From assembly GCA_017798125.1 (NCBI GenBank), contig CP059070.1, positions 62,001-126,000 on the forward strand: DNA of 64,000 nucleotides, in the 5' to 3' direction. This DNA is from Cryomorphaceae bacterium. GTDB taxonomy: Bacteria; Bacteroidota; Bacteroidia; Flavobacteriales; ECT2AJA-044. Positions 8,572-17,790 of the stretch are shown here, one piece after another. Numbering within the stretch: position 1 is the stretch's first letter; each line of letters opens with the position of its first letter. The position numbers were made by a program, and so were the translations under genes. The notes below the pieces were generated by a model, which worked only from the letters and a program-made list of their open reading frames with translations, was not told the origin of the DNA and made no database searches.

Positions 8572-8940
8572 TTATCGTTGCTTAAAAAGCCAGCTCAATC
8601 GGTCCAGCGAAAATAGATAATGTAGGACTACCACGAGCGTCAAAACCAGTCCTTGCATGGAATTTCCGACAGCATAGCAGGCCGCAACGGCGACAGCGAA
8701 AAGTGCCAGTTCGAGGAGAAGGCGCAGGGGCCCTGGCGTGGAAATTACAGTTTTACCGGACCTTGAAGGGTCGTCGCGTGTAGCGAACACGACCCACAGG
8801 GCCATCGCAAAAACAGGCAATAGGACCGCCCATACCACACTGAAGACCAGGTAACCCCATCGGCCAATGGCCACGAGCATCAATACTTCAAGAACAAATC
8901 GAAGGGCTAAATTCAGCGGATGACTTCCCCATTGAAACAT
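8572..8940 (-). CDS. YrdB-like (DUF2568) small membrane protein
   Basis: A 122-residue integral membrane protein with about four hydrophobic segments. The NLALRFVLEVLMLVAIGRWGY opening and the WVVFATRDDPSRSG stretch are characteristic of the YrdB/DUF2568 family. Function is unknown. Reverse-strand TACATTTTG (8964-8972) resembles a -7 element with one extra base and could drive this gene and the sulfotransferase. Confidence 0.8.
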   Translation of the reverse strand: MFQWGSHPLNLALRFVLEVLMLVAIGRWGYLVFSVVWAVLLPVFAMALWVVFATRDDPSRSGKTVISTPGPLRLLLELALFAVAVAACYAVGNSMQGLVLTLVVVLHYLFSLDRLSWLFKQR

Positions 8941-9017
8941 ATTGGAGATTTTATTAATCCTTCAAAATGTACGCATTCGGCGGCTTAGCGTCACTATTTT
9001 CTATGACCCCTGTGTCG

Positions 9018-9025
9018 TATCTTTG
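9018..9025 (+). promoter_or_regulatory. -7 promoter element before queD
   Basis: TATCTTTG is an exact TAnnTTTG match 17 nt before the queD ATG at 9043. No obvious -33 TTG was found at normal spacing. Confidence 0.6.
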
Positions 9026-9042
9026 CCGAAATAATTGAGCAG

Positions 9043-9462
9043 ATGGCTGTAGTGTACATTCAGCGACGAGAGCGTTTTAGCTCTGCCCATCAACTTTTCA
9101 ATCCGAATTGGTCGGTCGAAAAGAACGAAGAGGTCTTTGGTAAATGCGCCAATGAAAACTTCCACGGGCATAATTTCAATTTGATTGCCACCGTAAAAGG
9201 AGAGCCCAATCCCGAAACGGGCTTCGTGATCAACTTGGTAGATCTCAGTCGAATCATGAAAGATGACATCATCGAAAAGGTGGATCACAAAAATCTCAAC
9301 CGCGATGTGGACTTCATGAAGCACAAGATGGCCTCGACAGAAATCCTTATCATTGAATTCTGGAAAATCCTAGCTCCCAAGATCGAAGAACTCGGTGCCA
9401 CTTTGCATAAACTTCGGCTTGAAGAAACAGAAAACAACTTCGTAGAATACTATGGGGAATAA
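9043..9462 (+). CDS. queD: 6-pyruvoyl-tetrahydropterin synthase family protein (QueD type)
   Basis: Likely makes 6-carboxy-tetrahydropterin from dihydroneopterin triphosphate for queuosine. The 139-residue protein has the family zinc ligands His16 (SSAHQL) and His41/His43 (HGHNF), and the catalytic Cys35 in FGKCANENFHGHNF. VINLVDLSRIMKDDIIEKVDHKNLN is a family hallmark. A pyruvoyl-type role in another pterin route cannot be excluded. A YhhQ-type queuosine-precursor transporter is encoded 20 kb away. The 3' end overlaps the next gene by 11 nt. Confidence 0.9.
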   Translation: MAVVYIQRRERFSSAHQLFNPNWSVEKNEEVFGKCANENFHGHNFNLIATVKGEPNPETGFVINLVDLSRIMKDDIIEKVDHKNLNRDVDFMKHKMASTEILIIEFWKILAPKIEELGATLHKLRLEETENNFVEYYGE

Positions 9463-10312
9463 AATAATCGCCCTCGCCCTATTCACTGCATTCGCCTTGA
9501 GCAGTTATGCGCAACCAAAAGCCTCTGCTTGGTTTACGGCCGAAGGCAAAGAAGTCAAGTACGACAAACTGAAAAAAGACGTATTGAATGCGGATGTCAT
9601 TCTCTTTGGGGAGCTTCATGACAACCCCATTTGTCATTGGAATCAGTGGGAACTTACCGACTTCCTTTACCGTCAAATTGGATCTCAGTTGGTTTTGGGC
9701 ATGGAAATGTTTGAGACCGATCAACAACTCGTTCTCGATGAATACATGAGTGGAATGATGTCCGAAAGAAGCTTTAAAGGACAAACTCATTTCTGGCCCA
9801 ATTATGGGACTGACTACAGACCTGTAGTGGAATATGCGAAGGAGAACGGCATACGCCTTATTGCGTCGAATGTACCTCGGCGATATGCCAACATCGTGTA
9901 CCTAAAAGGAATGGACGCTTTGGATTCGCTTCCAGAGGCTGCTCGGCAGTACTTTCCACCAGGAGATATGCCTTTGGACACCAACTTGACCAGCTATCGC
10001 GAAATGCTTGAAATGGGAATGGGTCATGGCGGATGGGACATGATTAAAGCACAGGCCATGAAGGATTGGACCATGGCCTGGAGCATTCATGAAAACTTGA
10101 AGCCCGGTCAAAAATTCGTCCACTTTCACGGAACATTTCACAGCAAATACCGCGAGGGGATTACATGGTACTTGCAGCAAATGAATCCAGATCTCAAGAT
10201 ACTAGTCATCGCTTCCGTCGAACAACCAGAGGTGAATGAATTGAACGAAGAATTTATTGGTGAGGGTGATTACATTATTGCCATTCCCGAAACAATGACG
10301 AAAACTCATTAA
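9452..10312 (+). CDS. ChaN-like exported protein (DUF399), possible haem-binding factor
   Basis: Exported protein of 286 residues with a signal peptide of about 20 residues ending in SSYAQ; no lipobox Cys is seen. The core matches the ChaN/DUF399 family: VILFGELHDNPICHWNQWEL, LGMEMFETDQQ, RLIASNVPRRYAN and KFVHFHGTFHSKY. Characterised ChaN members bind haem and may aid iron uptake, but the role here is inferred from family only. The start codon lies inside queD, and fabD begins 1 nt after the stop. Confidence 0.85.
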   Translation: MGNKIIALALFTAFALSSYAQPKASAWFTAEGKEVKYDKLKKDVLNADVILFGELHDNPICHWNQWELTDFLYRQIGSQLVLGMEMFETDQQLVLDEYMSGMMSERSFKGQTHFWPNYGTDYRPVVEYAKENGIRLIASNVPRRYANIVYLKGMDALDSLPEAARQYFPPGDMPLDTNLTSYREMLEMGMGHGGWDMIKAQAMKDWTMAWSIHENLKPGQKFVHFHGTFHSKYREGITWYLQQMNPDLKILVIASVEQPEVNELNEEFIGEGDYIIAIPETMTKTH

Positions 10313-10313
10313 C

Positions 10314-11198
10314 ATGAAAGCATTTGTATTTCCAGGGCAAGGGGCCCAATTTGTTGGAATGGGTCAAGACCTATACGATCGAGGCGGAACGCTAAGAGAT
10401 CGCTTTGAGCAAGCCAATGATATCCTCGGGTTTCGTATTACGGACATCATGTTCTCGGGCACGGACGAGGAGCTCAAACAAACCAAGGTCACTCAACCTG
10501 CCATTTTCCTGCACAGTGTCATTGCCGCAGAAGCCATGGGAGTCGCTTTTGACCCAGACATGACGGCTGGTCACTCTCTAGGGGAGTTCAGCGCTTTGGT
10601 TGCCTCAAAGGCCATGAACTTTGAAGACGGATTGAAACTCGTTTCTCAACGAGCGATGGCCATGCAAGCCGCATGTGAAGCGCAGCCTTCTACGATGGCC
10701 GCCATTCTCGGACTGGACGATCAAGTCGTTGAAGACCTCTGTGACAAAACCGATGGGGTTGTTGTGCCAGCCAATTACAATTGCCCCGGTCAGCTCGTGA
10801 TTTCTGGCGCCTATCCAGCCGTTGAAGCGGCCTGTGAAAAAATGAAGGAGGCAGGAGCTCGACGAGCACTAATTTTACCTGTAGGCGGTGCATTCCACTC
10901 ACCACTAATGGAGCCAGCACGAGAACAACTCGCTGCGGCGATAGAGGCCACCGATTTCAGTGATCCTATTTGTCCTGTATATCAAAACGTCCCTGCAGCT
11001 GCTGTGAGCGATGCTCAAACCATTCAAGAAAACCTTGTGGCCCAATTAACTGCCCCGGTTAAATGGACACAAAGCGTACAAGCTATGGTAGCTGATGGTG
11101 CCACTGATTTTGTCGAGGTTGGACCAGGAAAAGTCCTCCAAGGCTTGGTGAAAAAGATTCACCGAGAAGCCAACGTATCCTCTTTTAGCCTCGATTAA
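10314..11198 (+). CDS. fabD: Malonyl-CoA:acyl carrier protein transacylase
   Basis: Loads malonyl groups on ACP for fatty acid synthesis. The 294-residue protein has the normal length, with FPGQGAQFVGMG at the start, nucleophile Ser88 in GHSLGEFSAL, catalytic His195 in GGAFHSPLM and the VEVGPGKVLQGLV motif near the C-terminus. Sits in a tight queD-chaN-fabD-bestrophin run (1-nt gap before, 1-nt overlap after), which is probably one transcript. Confidence 0.97.
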   Translation: MKAFVFPGQGAQFVGMGQDLYDRGGTLRDRFEQANDILGFRITDIMFSGTDEELKQTKVTQPAIFLHSVIAAEAMGVAFDPDMTAGHSLGEFSALVASKAMNFEDGLKLVSQRAMAMQAACEAQPSTMAAILGLDDQVVEDLCDKTDGVVVPANYNCPGQLVISGAYPAVEAACEKMKEAGARRALILPVGGAFHSPLMEPAREQLAAAIEATDFSDPICPVYQNVPAAAVSDAQTIQENLVAQLTAPVKWTQSVQAMVADGATDFVEVGPGKVLQGLVKKIHREANVSSFSLD

Positions 11199-12214
11199 TG
11201 CTCATCCAGAGGAGTATAGATTTTAAGCGACTGATTCGCTACACCAGCAAAGGTATTTTCGGCATGGCCGCCTATGCCTCAGCAGTGGTCATCATCTATG
11301 CCATCCTCGGATTGAAGTTCGTTTCCATTCCATGGGCCATCATTCCAGTGGTGGGTGTTGCAGTCTCCTTTTATCTAGGTTTCAAGAACAACTCTGCATA
11401 CGACCGTACTTGGGAGGCCCGAAAGATCTGGGGCGGAATAGTTAACTCGAGCAGAAGCTGGGGTATCATGGCACGCGATTTTGCACAAGATATTGATGGA
11501 ATTGCGGGTTGGTCAGCTGAAGAGCTCAAAGGCCATCAACAAACGCTGCTGTACCGACATATCGCATGGCTCTATCAGCATCGACGACAACTCTTAGTTC
11601 ATCGTACTTGGGAGCATTATGAGCCGCACAATAAGCCGTATCGAGATCATTTGGCCAAGAACTTTTTCAGTAAAACGAGTGAAGAAGAAATTGAAGAATT
11701 CCTGAGCGCAGAAGAACTTGAGAAGGTGATGAAGTCCAAAAATCCGGCTACCCAGCTGATTGCCAACCAAAGCGCCCATATATTAGAGCTTCGCAAGAAA
11801 GGCGTCATCAGTGATTTTCAGTTCATCAAACTAGAAGGGCTTTTAGAGGAGTTCTATACCCTTCAAGGAAAAAACGAACGCATAAAGAACTTTCCACTAC
11901 CTCGTCAATACGCCACCTCTTCCCTCTTCTTCACCTTCTTATTCATCTTCCTCTTGCCATTAGGGATGGTGAAGCCATTTGATGACTTGGGTCCTTGGAT
12001 GGTCTGGATGACCATCCCATTCACCAGCATCGTGGGATGGTTGTTTCTCGTAATGGAAATCGTGGGTGACTACGCAGAAAACCCCTTTGAAGGGCTGGCT
12101 TTTGACATCCCAATGACCAGCCTGTGTCGGACCATTGAGATCGATATGCGCGAAATGCTCGGAGAGACTGATCTACCTGATCCTATTCAGCCGGTAGATA
12201 ACGTCTTGCTTTAA
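11198..12214 (+). CDS. Bestrophin family anion channel
   Basis: A 338-residue membrane protein of the bacterial bestrophin (UPF0187) family. Hydrophobic segments lie at about 20-65 and 225-285, with family motifs FYLGFKNNSAYDRTWEARKIWGGIVNSSR (about 67-95) and a late GDYAENPFEG. Bacterial homologues form pentameric ion channels; selectivity cannot be told from sequence. Its start overlaps the fabD stop (TAATG), and its 3' end overlaps the convergent rfbB by 4 nt. Confidence 0.92.
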   Translation: MLIQRSIDFKRLIRYTSKGIFGMAAYASAVVIIYAILGLKFVSIPWAIIPVVGVAVSFYLGFKNNSAYDRTWEARKIWGGIVNSSRSWGIMARDFAQDIDGIAGWSAEELKGHQQTLLYRHIAWLYQHRRQLLVHRTWEHYEPHNKPYRDHLAKNFFSKTSEEEIEEFLSAEELEKVMKSKNPATQLIANQSAHILELRKKGVISDFQFIKLEGLLEEFYTLQGKNERIKNFPLPRQYATSSLFFTFLFIFLLPLGMVKPFDDLGPWMVWMTIPFTSIVGWLFLVMEIVGDYAENPFEGLAFDIPMTSLCRTIEIDMREMLGETDLPDPIQPVDNVLL

Positions 12215-13275
12215 CGGCCCTCGTACATTGTATCGTAGTACTTCTGATAGTCCCCTGAAGTCACTCGATTCATCCACTCTTCATTCGCCAGATACCAATC
12301 TATGGTCTCAGACAACCCTTCCTCAAAAGTTACGGACGGTTCCCAACCAAGCTCATTCTTGATTTTATTGGCATCAATCGCATAGCGGCGATCATGGCCA
12401 GGTCTGTCCGTGACATAGGTTATCAAGGCTTCGGAAGTCCCGGGATCACGCCCAAGTTTCTCATCCATTTGCTTGATGAGCACCTTGATCAGGTTGATGT
12501 TTTGCCACTCGTTAAACCCGCCAATATTGTACGTTTCACCATTCAGCCCTTCGTGATAGACCAAGTCAATTGCACGAGCATGATCTATGACATAAAGCCA
12601 ATCCCGGGTGTACTTACCATCTCCGTAGACCGGTAGGGTTTTATTGTTGCGAATGTTGTTGATGAACAGCGGAATCAGTTTCTCCGGAAACTGGTTAGGC
12701 CCGTAATTATTGGAGCAATTGGTTACCACGTAGGGCAAGCCGTATGTCTCGCCATAGGCTCGAACGAAATGATCGCTGCTGGCCTTACTCGCAGAATACG
12801 GAGAGTTAGGATCATAGGGAGTTGTTTCCATGAAGAGACCTGTATCTCCTAAGGTACCGTATACCTCATCCGTGGAAATATGATAAAAACGCTTGCCTTC
12901 ATAGTTTCCTTTCCAAGCGTCAACGGCTTCATTCAAAAGGTTGACCGTCCCAATGACGTTGGTACGAACAAAAGCAAGAGGGTCGCTAATACTTCGGTCC
13001 ACATGACTTTCTGCCGCCAAATGAACTACTCCGTCAAAATTGTATCGTCCAAACAAGTCCTTTAAGGCAGCACTGTCGTTGATGTCAATGCGTTCAAAGG
13101 CATAGTTCTCGGCTTGATCAATATCACTGAGGTTCTCGAGATTCCCTGCATACGTAAGGGCATCGAGGTTGACAATAAGGGTATCGGGGTACTTGTTGAC
13201 CATTAACCGAACAACGTGTGAGCCGATGAAACCAGCTCCTCCGGTCACGAGTAAAGTTCTTTTAAAATCTGACAT
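12211..13275 (-). CDS. rfbB: dTDP-glucose 4,6-dehydratase
   Basis: Converts dTDP-glucose to dTDP-4-keto-6-deoxyglucose, the branch point for deoxy and amino-deoxy surface sugars. The 354-residue extended SDR has TGGAGFIGSHVV at the N-terminus, ISTDEVYG, the YSASKASSDHFV Tyr/Lys pair and VTNCSNNYGPNQFPEKLIPL, all diagnostic for RfbB/RmlB. Last gene of the leftward five-gene sugar operon, 1 nt after galE. RmlA, RmlC and RmlD are absent here. Confidence 0.95.
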   Translation of the reverse strand: MSDFKRTLLVTGGAGFIGSHVVRLMVNKYPDTLIVNLDALTYAGNLENLSDIDQAENYAFERIDINDSAALKDLFGRYNFDGVVHLAAESHVDRSISDPLAFVRTNVIGTVNLLNEAVDAWKGNYEGKRFYHISTDEVYGTLGDTGLFMETTPYDPNSPYSASKASSDHFVRAYGETYGLPYVVTNCSNNYGPNQFPEKLIPLFINNIRNNKTLPVYGDGKYTRDWLYVIDHARAIDLVYHEGLNGETYNIGGFNEWQNINLIKVLIKQMDEKLGRDPGTSEALITYVTDRPGHDRRYAIDANKIKNELGWEPSVTFEEGLSETIDWYLANEEWMNRVTSGDYQKYYDTMYEGR

Positions 13276-13276
13276 T

Positions 13277-14302
13277 CTATCCTTGTTTTTTCAGTGATTC
13301 TTCAAAGTTCCAAGCCGAGGCCAGCATCTCTTCTAAGGAACGCTTTGGTTCCCATCCGAGTATTTCTCGGGCTTTGGAGATATCTGCATAAACTGCTTCA
13401 ACATCACCGGCTCTACGATCCGCAATCTCATAGGCAATCGAGATTCCCGTTGCCGACTCAAATGCGTTGATCATCTCCAATACCGTTGATCCATCGCCCG
13501 ATCCAAGATTAAATACCTCGAAGTCACCCTCGTTCTTTTTATCGATGAGTCGCTGCACAGCCAGAATATGTGCATCCGCGATGTCCATAACATGGATATA
13601 ATCACGTACACAGGATCCGTCACGCGTATCGTAGTCTCCACCAAACACCCGGAGGAACTCTCTCTTACCCACAGCTGTCTCCGTAATGTAAGGTACTAAG
13701 TGATGGGGTTCTCCGTCTTGAAACTCTCCGATGATCGAGGTCTCATGTGCTCCAATCGGATTGAAATACCTCAAGGAAATCACGTCTACATCGCACGTTC
13801 GGCTGAAGTCTTTCAAGATGTCCTCACCTATTTTCTTGGTGTTCCCGTAAGGTGATTCCGCTTCTTTGACCGCAGCGTTTTCACTTACCGGTAATTCGTC
13901 GGGATTCCCATAAACCGTACAACTAGAACTGAAGACGATTGGACAAACGGAATTGCGATCCATGCACTTTAAGAGATTCATGGTCGAAATCAAATTGTTC
14001 TCGTAGTACTTAATCGGATTGTCTACCGATTCATTGACCAATAGGAAAGCAGCAAAGTGGATAACCCCTTGAATGTCGGGATGACGCTCAAACAATTCTT
14101 CGAGCTCCACAATATTGCACATCTCTACTTGCTCAAATTGAATCTCACGACCCACAATTTTCTCTATCCGCCCTTTAACCTCGTAGTCGGATTCACTCAA
14201 GTTGTCGATAACAAGTGGCTCGTAGCCCCGCTCGATCAAGGATACGCAGGTATGTGAACCAATGTATCCCAAACCTCCTGTAACCAAGATCTTCGCACCC
14301 AT
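13277..14302 (-). CDS. galE: UDP-glucose 4-epimerase
   Basis: Interconverts UDP-glucose and UDP-galactose. The 341-residue SDR has TGGLGYIGSHTCVSLIERGY, FSSSCTVYGNPDELPV, SPYGNTKKIGED with the catalytic Tyr/Lys, RYFNPIGAHETS and CVRDYIHVMDIADAHI, all GalE hallmarks. Placed between uxs (2 nt away) and rfbB (1 nt away). A UDP-xylose or other epimerase specificity cannot be excluded given its neighbours. Confidence 0.92.
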   Translation of the reverse strand: MGAKILVTGGLGYIGSHTCVSLIERGYEPLVIDNLSESDYEVKGRIEKIVGREIQFEQVEMCNIVELEELFERHPDIQGVIHFAAFLLVNESVDNPIKYYENNLISTMNLLKCMDRNSVCPIVFSSSCTVYGNPDELPVSENAAVKEAESPYGNTKKIGEDILKDFSRTCDVDVISLRYFNPIGAHETSIIGEFQDGEPHHLVPYITETAVGKREFLRVFGGDYDTRDGSCVRDYIHVMDIADAHILAVQRLIDKKNEGDFEVFNLGSGDGSTVLEMINAFESATGISIAYEIADRRAGDVEAVYADISKAREILGWEPKRSLEEMLASAWNFEESLKKQG

Positions 14303-14304
14303 AT

Positions 14305-15291
14305 CTATCGTTTAATGTATTTGTCAAAGTTGTAGTGTGCGGTCTCGTTCAAGCGCTCTTTCGGCAAGCTTTTAAAGTACTCGTAGGTTATTTTCAAACC
14401 TTCCGCTCTACTCACCTTGGGCTCCCATCCCAGAATTTCTCTCGCTTTGGTGATGTCCGGCTGCCGGACTTTTGGATCATCCGTTGGGAGACCTTTGAAC
14501 ACAATTTTCTGAGACGTACCTGTTAACTTGATGATTTCCTCCGCGAAATCTAGGATGGTGATCTCGTCAGGGTTACCGATGTTTACGGGATCAGCACAAT
14601 CGCTGAGCAATAATCGGTAAATCCCTTCCACTAAATCATCGACATAACAGAAGCTTCGGGTTTGAGAACCATCACCGAAAACCGTTAGATCTTCACCGCG
14701 CAATGCTTGACCAATGAAGGCGGGTAAAACCCGACCATCATTGAGACGCATTCGAGGACCATAGGTATTAAAGATGCGAACGATGCGCGTCTCTAATCCA
14801 TGAAAAGTGTGATAAGCCATTGTAATGGCTTCTTGAAAACGCTTTGCCTCATCGTATACACCGCGGGGCCCTACTGGATTTACATTCCCCCAGTAGTCCT
14901 CTCGTTGCGGATGAACCAAAGGATCACCATATACCTCAGAGGTCGAAGCAATGAGCAATCGAGCATCCTTTTCTTTTGCCAATCCGAGCAAATGGTAAAT
15001 CCCCAAGGAACCCACTTTTAGGGTTTGAATAGGAATCTTCAAATAGTCAATCGGGCTGGCTGGAGAAGCAAAGTGAAGAATGTAATCTAAATCTCCACTG
15101 ACGTGGACGAACTTACTGACGTCGTGATGATAAAACTCAAAATCATCTCGATGCATCAAGTGCTCGATGTTCCTTAAGTCTCCAGTAATAAGGTTATCCA
15201 TTGCTACCACCTCATGGCCTTCGGCCAAAAAACGATCGCACAAATGACTGCCCAAGAAGCCCGCGGCCCCGGTAATTAGTACTCTAGCCAT
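14305..15291 (-). CDS. uxs: UDP-glucuronate decarboxylase (UDP-xylose synthase)
   Basis: Predicted to decarboxylate UDP-glucuronate to UDP-xylose. The 328-residue extended SDR has [39 protein letters not shown] (a signature separating Uxs from other SDRs), [10 protein letters not shown], the YDEAKR Tyr/Lys motif and [10 protein letters not shown]. It directly follows ugd (9 nt), whose product is its substrate, which strengthens the assignment. Confidence 0.92.
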   Translation of the reverse strand: MARVLITGAAGFLGSHLCDRFLAEGHEVVAMDNLITGDLRNIEHLMHRDDFEFYHHDVSKFVHVSGDLDYILHFASPASPIDYLKIPIQTLKVGSLGIYHLLGLAKEKDARLLIASTSEVYGDPLVHPQREDYWGNVNPVGPRGVYDEAKRFQEAITMAYHTFHGLETRIVRIFNTYGPRMRLNDGRVLPAFIGQALRGEDLTVFGDGSQTRSFCYVDDLVEGIYRLLLSDCADPVNIGNPDEITILDFAEEIIKLTGTSQKIVFKGLPTDDPKVRQPDITKAREILGWEPKVSRAEGLKITYEYFKSLPKERLNETAHYNFDKYIKR

Positions 15292-15300
15292 AGTATGTGT

Positions 15301-16611
15301 TTAGCGTACAACTTCTCGTCCGATGCTGCTGTAGAAGTATCCACGCTCACGCATCTCATCGAGATCGTACAGGTTTCGTCCGTCAAAAATGACTTTGGCA
15401 CCCAGCTTTTCACCTAATTCATCGAAGTCGGGGTTTCGGAAAACACCCCACTCTGTACAAATGACCAATGCATCTGCTCCTTCTATGGCTGAATACTGAT
15501 CATCGGCATAATTAATCTTATCGCCGATAACTCCTTTTACGTTGTCCATTGCTTCCGGGTCAAAGGCTGTAATCTCCGCACCCGCAGCAACCAATTTGTC
15601 AATAATGTAAAGAGCCGGCGCCTCACGAATATCATCGGTATCCGGCTTGAACGCCAATCCCCACATTCCAATTTTCTTTCCGGCTAGATTACCTCCAAAG
15701 AAGTCCATGACTTTGGGCACAATGACGACTTTTTGGTCCTCGTTGACGCTCATAACACTGTCGAGGATGTTGAAATCATAGCCGTATTCCTTTCCGGATT
15801 TAGCTAGGGCTTGAACGTCTTTTGGAAAACAAGATCCCCCATATCCAATACCAGGGAATAAGAATCGCTTTCCAATACGCGAGTCCGTACCGATACCAAT
15901 CCGAACTTTGTCAACGTCAGCACCCACTCGCTCGCAGAAGTTTGCGATCTCATTCATGAAGGTGATCTTGGTCGCCAAGAAGCTGTTTGCCGCGTACTTG
16001 GTCAATTCCGCCGACTTTTCATCCATAAAGATGATCGGATTTCCTTGACGCACATACGGCTTGTACAGGCTACGCATCAGCTCTTGTGCACGCTCCGTAC
16101 TGGCTCCGACAACGATGCGGTCGGGCTTTAAAAAATCATCTACAGCAAATCCCTCACGTAAAAACTCCGGGTTTGAAACCACGTCAAAATCGACCTTAGC
16201 GTTGGCCGCCACAGCCGCAGTAACTTTCTCAGCCGTACCCACGGGAACGGTACTCTTATCTACGATGACCTTATAGTCTTTGATCATTTTACCCAAATCA
16301 TCGGCCACTCCCAAGACGTAGCTCAGATCCGCTGATCCGTCTTCTCCAGGAGGCGTAGGCAAGGCTAAAAAGATAATTTCAGCAGGATGCACCGCCTCAG
16401 CCAAGTCCGTTGTAAACTTCAGTCTACCTGCCTTGATGTTTCGTTCAAAAAGGACATCCAAATGCGGCTCGTATATAGGCACTTCTCCATTCCGCATTTT
16501 ATTCACTTTCGCTTCGTCGATGTCGACACAAATAACCTTGTTCCCCGTTTCGGCCAAACAAGTTCCGGTCACCAATCCAACGTAACCGGTTCCAACGACT
16601 GCAATATTCAT
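15301..16611 (-). CDS. ugd: UDP-glucose 6-dehydrogenase
   Basis: Oxidises UDP-glucose twice to UDP-glucuronate with NAD. The 436-residue protein has the usual three-part layout: N-terminal Rossmann fold (VVGTGYVGLVTGTCLAE), central VSNPEFLREG and the catalytic Cys in YGGSCFPKD (near residue 260), and a C-terminal half with GLAFKPDTDDIREAP. The start overlaps the aminotransferase stop by 4 nt. With uxs downstream, the operon makes UDP-GlcA and UDP-xylose. Confidence 0.96.
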   Translation of the reverse strand: MNIAVVGTGYVGLVTGTCLAETGNKVICVDIDEAKVNKMRNGEVPIYEPHLDVLFERNIKAGRLKFTTDLAEAVHPAEIIFLALPTPPGEDGSADLSYVLGVADDLGKMIKDYKVIVDKSTVPVGTAEKVTAAVAANAKVDFDVVSNPEFLREGFAVDDFLKPDRIVVGASTERAQELMRSLYKPYVRQGNPIIFMDEKSAELTKYAANSFLATKITFMNEIANFCERVGADVDKVRIGIGTDSRIGKRFLFPGIGYGGSCFPKDVQALAKSGKEYGYDFNILDSVMSVNEDQKVVIVPKVMDFFGGNLAGKKIGMWGLAFKPDTDDIREAPALYIIDKLVAAGAEITAFDPEAMDNVKGVIGDKINYADDQYSAIEGADALVICTEWGVFRNPDFDELGEKLGAKVIFDGRNLYDLDEMRERGYFYSSIGREVVR

Positions 16612-17735
16612 TTGATAGCTGTTTTTACTGCGTTAATGATTAGGTCTTGTTGTTCTTTTGTCAATTCGCTGTGCATCGGAAGACTAAACACACGAGCGCA
16701 CAAACGCTCCGTTACGGGAAAGCTTCCTTCGTTGTAGCGATCATCAAGATAGGCTTTTTGCATATGCAATGGTACCGGATAATAGATCATTGCCGGAATC
16801 TCATTCTTCTGTAACTCAGCAACCAAGGCATCCCGATCTCCCTCCAACAACTGCAAGGTGTATTGATGAAAAACGTGAGAGGATCCATTTGCCCGTGCTG
16901 GAGTCTTCAACTGAGGTAAATCTGCAAATGCCTGATCGTAGTAGTCTGCCGCCTCACGGCGCGATGTATTGTATCGATCCAAATGGCGCAGTTTTATACG
17001 CAAAATGGCCGCTTGAATGCTGTCCAACCGAGAGTTCACTCCTACTTGATCATGATAGTAGCGAACGCTCTGCCCGTGGTTCGCAATCTGACGCAAATTG
17101 TTGGCCAGCTCATCATCATTGGTGAAAATACAACCTCCATCGCCATAGCAACCTAGGTTTTTGGACGGGAAGAAGGATGTTCCTGAAACATGCCCGATGG
17201 TGCCCGTTTTTTGGGTGCGGCCATCACTGAAAGTGTAATCCGCACCAATGGCTTGTGCATTGTCTTCGACGACATATAAATTATGCTCTTCGGCGATGGC
17301 CATGATTTCTTCCATCGGAGCAGACTGCCCGAATAAATGTACGGGCACAATAGCCTTTGTCTTGGGCGTAATAGCGGCACGCACAGCTTCGGGATTAATC
17401 TGGAAGGTATCTTCGTCGACATCTACCAACACGGGAGTATAACCAAGAAGTGCAATCACTTCAGCAGTTGCCACATAGGTAAAAGTAGCCGTGATCACCT
17501 CATCTCCGGGTTGAAGGCCCAATCCCATCATGGCAATTTGCAACGCATCCGTTCCGTTTGCACAAGGAATGGCGTGTTTAACACCCAAGTATTGTTCAAT
17601 TTCGGCTTGAAAGGATTTGACCTCTGGGCCATTGATGTAGGCGGAAGATTGGACTACGTCAAGGACGGCTTTATCGACCTCCTCCTTAATGTGGTCGTAC
17701 TGCGCCAGCAGGTCCACCATCTGAAGTTTTCTCAT
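16608..17735 (-). CDS. DegT/DnrJ/EryC1 family sugar aminotransferase
   Basis: PLP-dependent aminotransferase of 375 residues acting on keto-sugar nucleotides. Visible features are ANGTDALQIAMMGLGLQPGDEVI, the VVEDNAQAIGADY stretch and the PLP lysine in TSFFPSKNLGCYGDGG (near residue 190). The natural substrate could be the 4-keto sugar made by RfbB in the same operon, or a 3-keto derivative; sequence alone does not decide. First gene of the operon, 25 nt after a perfect -7 element. Confidence 0.9.
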   Translation of the reverse strand: MRKLQMVDLLAQYDHIKEEVDKAVLDVVQSSAYINGPEVKSFQAEIEQYLGVKHAIPCANGTDALQIAMMGLGLQPGDEVITATFTYVATAEVIALLGYTPVLVDVDEDTFQINPEAVRAAITPKTKAIVPVHLFGQSAPMEEIMAIAEEHNLYVVEDNAQAIGADYTFSDGRTQKTGTIGHVSGTSFFPSKNLGCYGDGGCIFTNDDELANNLRQIANHGQSVRYYHDQVGVNSRLDSIQAAILRIKLRHLDRYNTSRREAADYYDQAFADLPQLKTPARANGSSHVFHQYTLQLLEGDRDALVAELQKNEIPAMIYYPVPLHMQKAYLDDRYNEGSFPVTERLCARVFSLPMHSELTKEQQDLIINAVKTAIK

Positions 17736-17760
17736 AGCTTGTAATTAGTACCTTTACGAA

Positions 17761-17768
17761 CAAATGTA
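17761..17768 (-). promoter_or_regulatory. -7 promoter element for the nucleotide-sugar operon
   Basis: Reverse-strand TACATTTG is an exact TAnnTTTG match, 25 nt before the aminotransferase ATG. It likely drives the whole run down to rfbB, because the internal gaps are at most 9 nt. Confidence 0.6.
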
Positions 17769-17790
17769 GTAATTAATAGAAGGGAAGAGA

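Noticed and set aside
15200-15225. GGCC-TTC-GGCC palindrome as another member of the dispersed repeat
   Set aside because: It lacks the GAT flank and has a different loop and stem length; counted as an unrelated palindrome.
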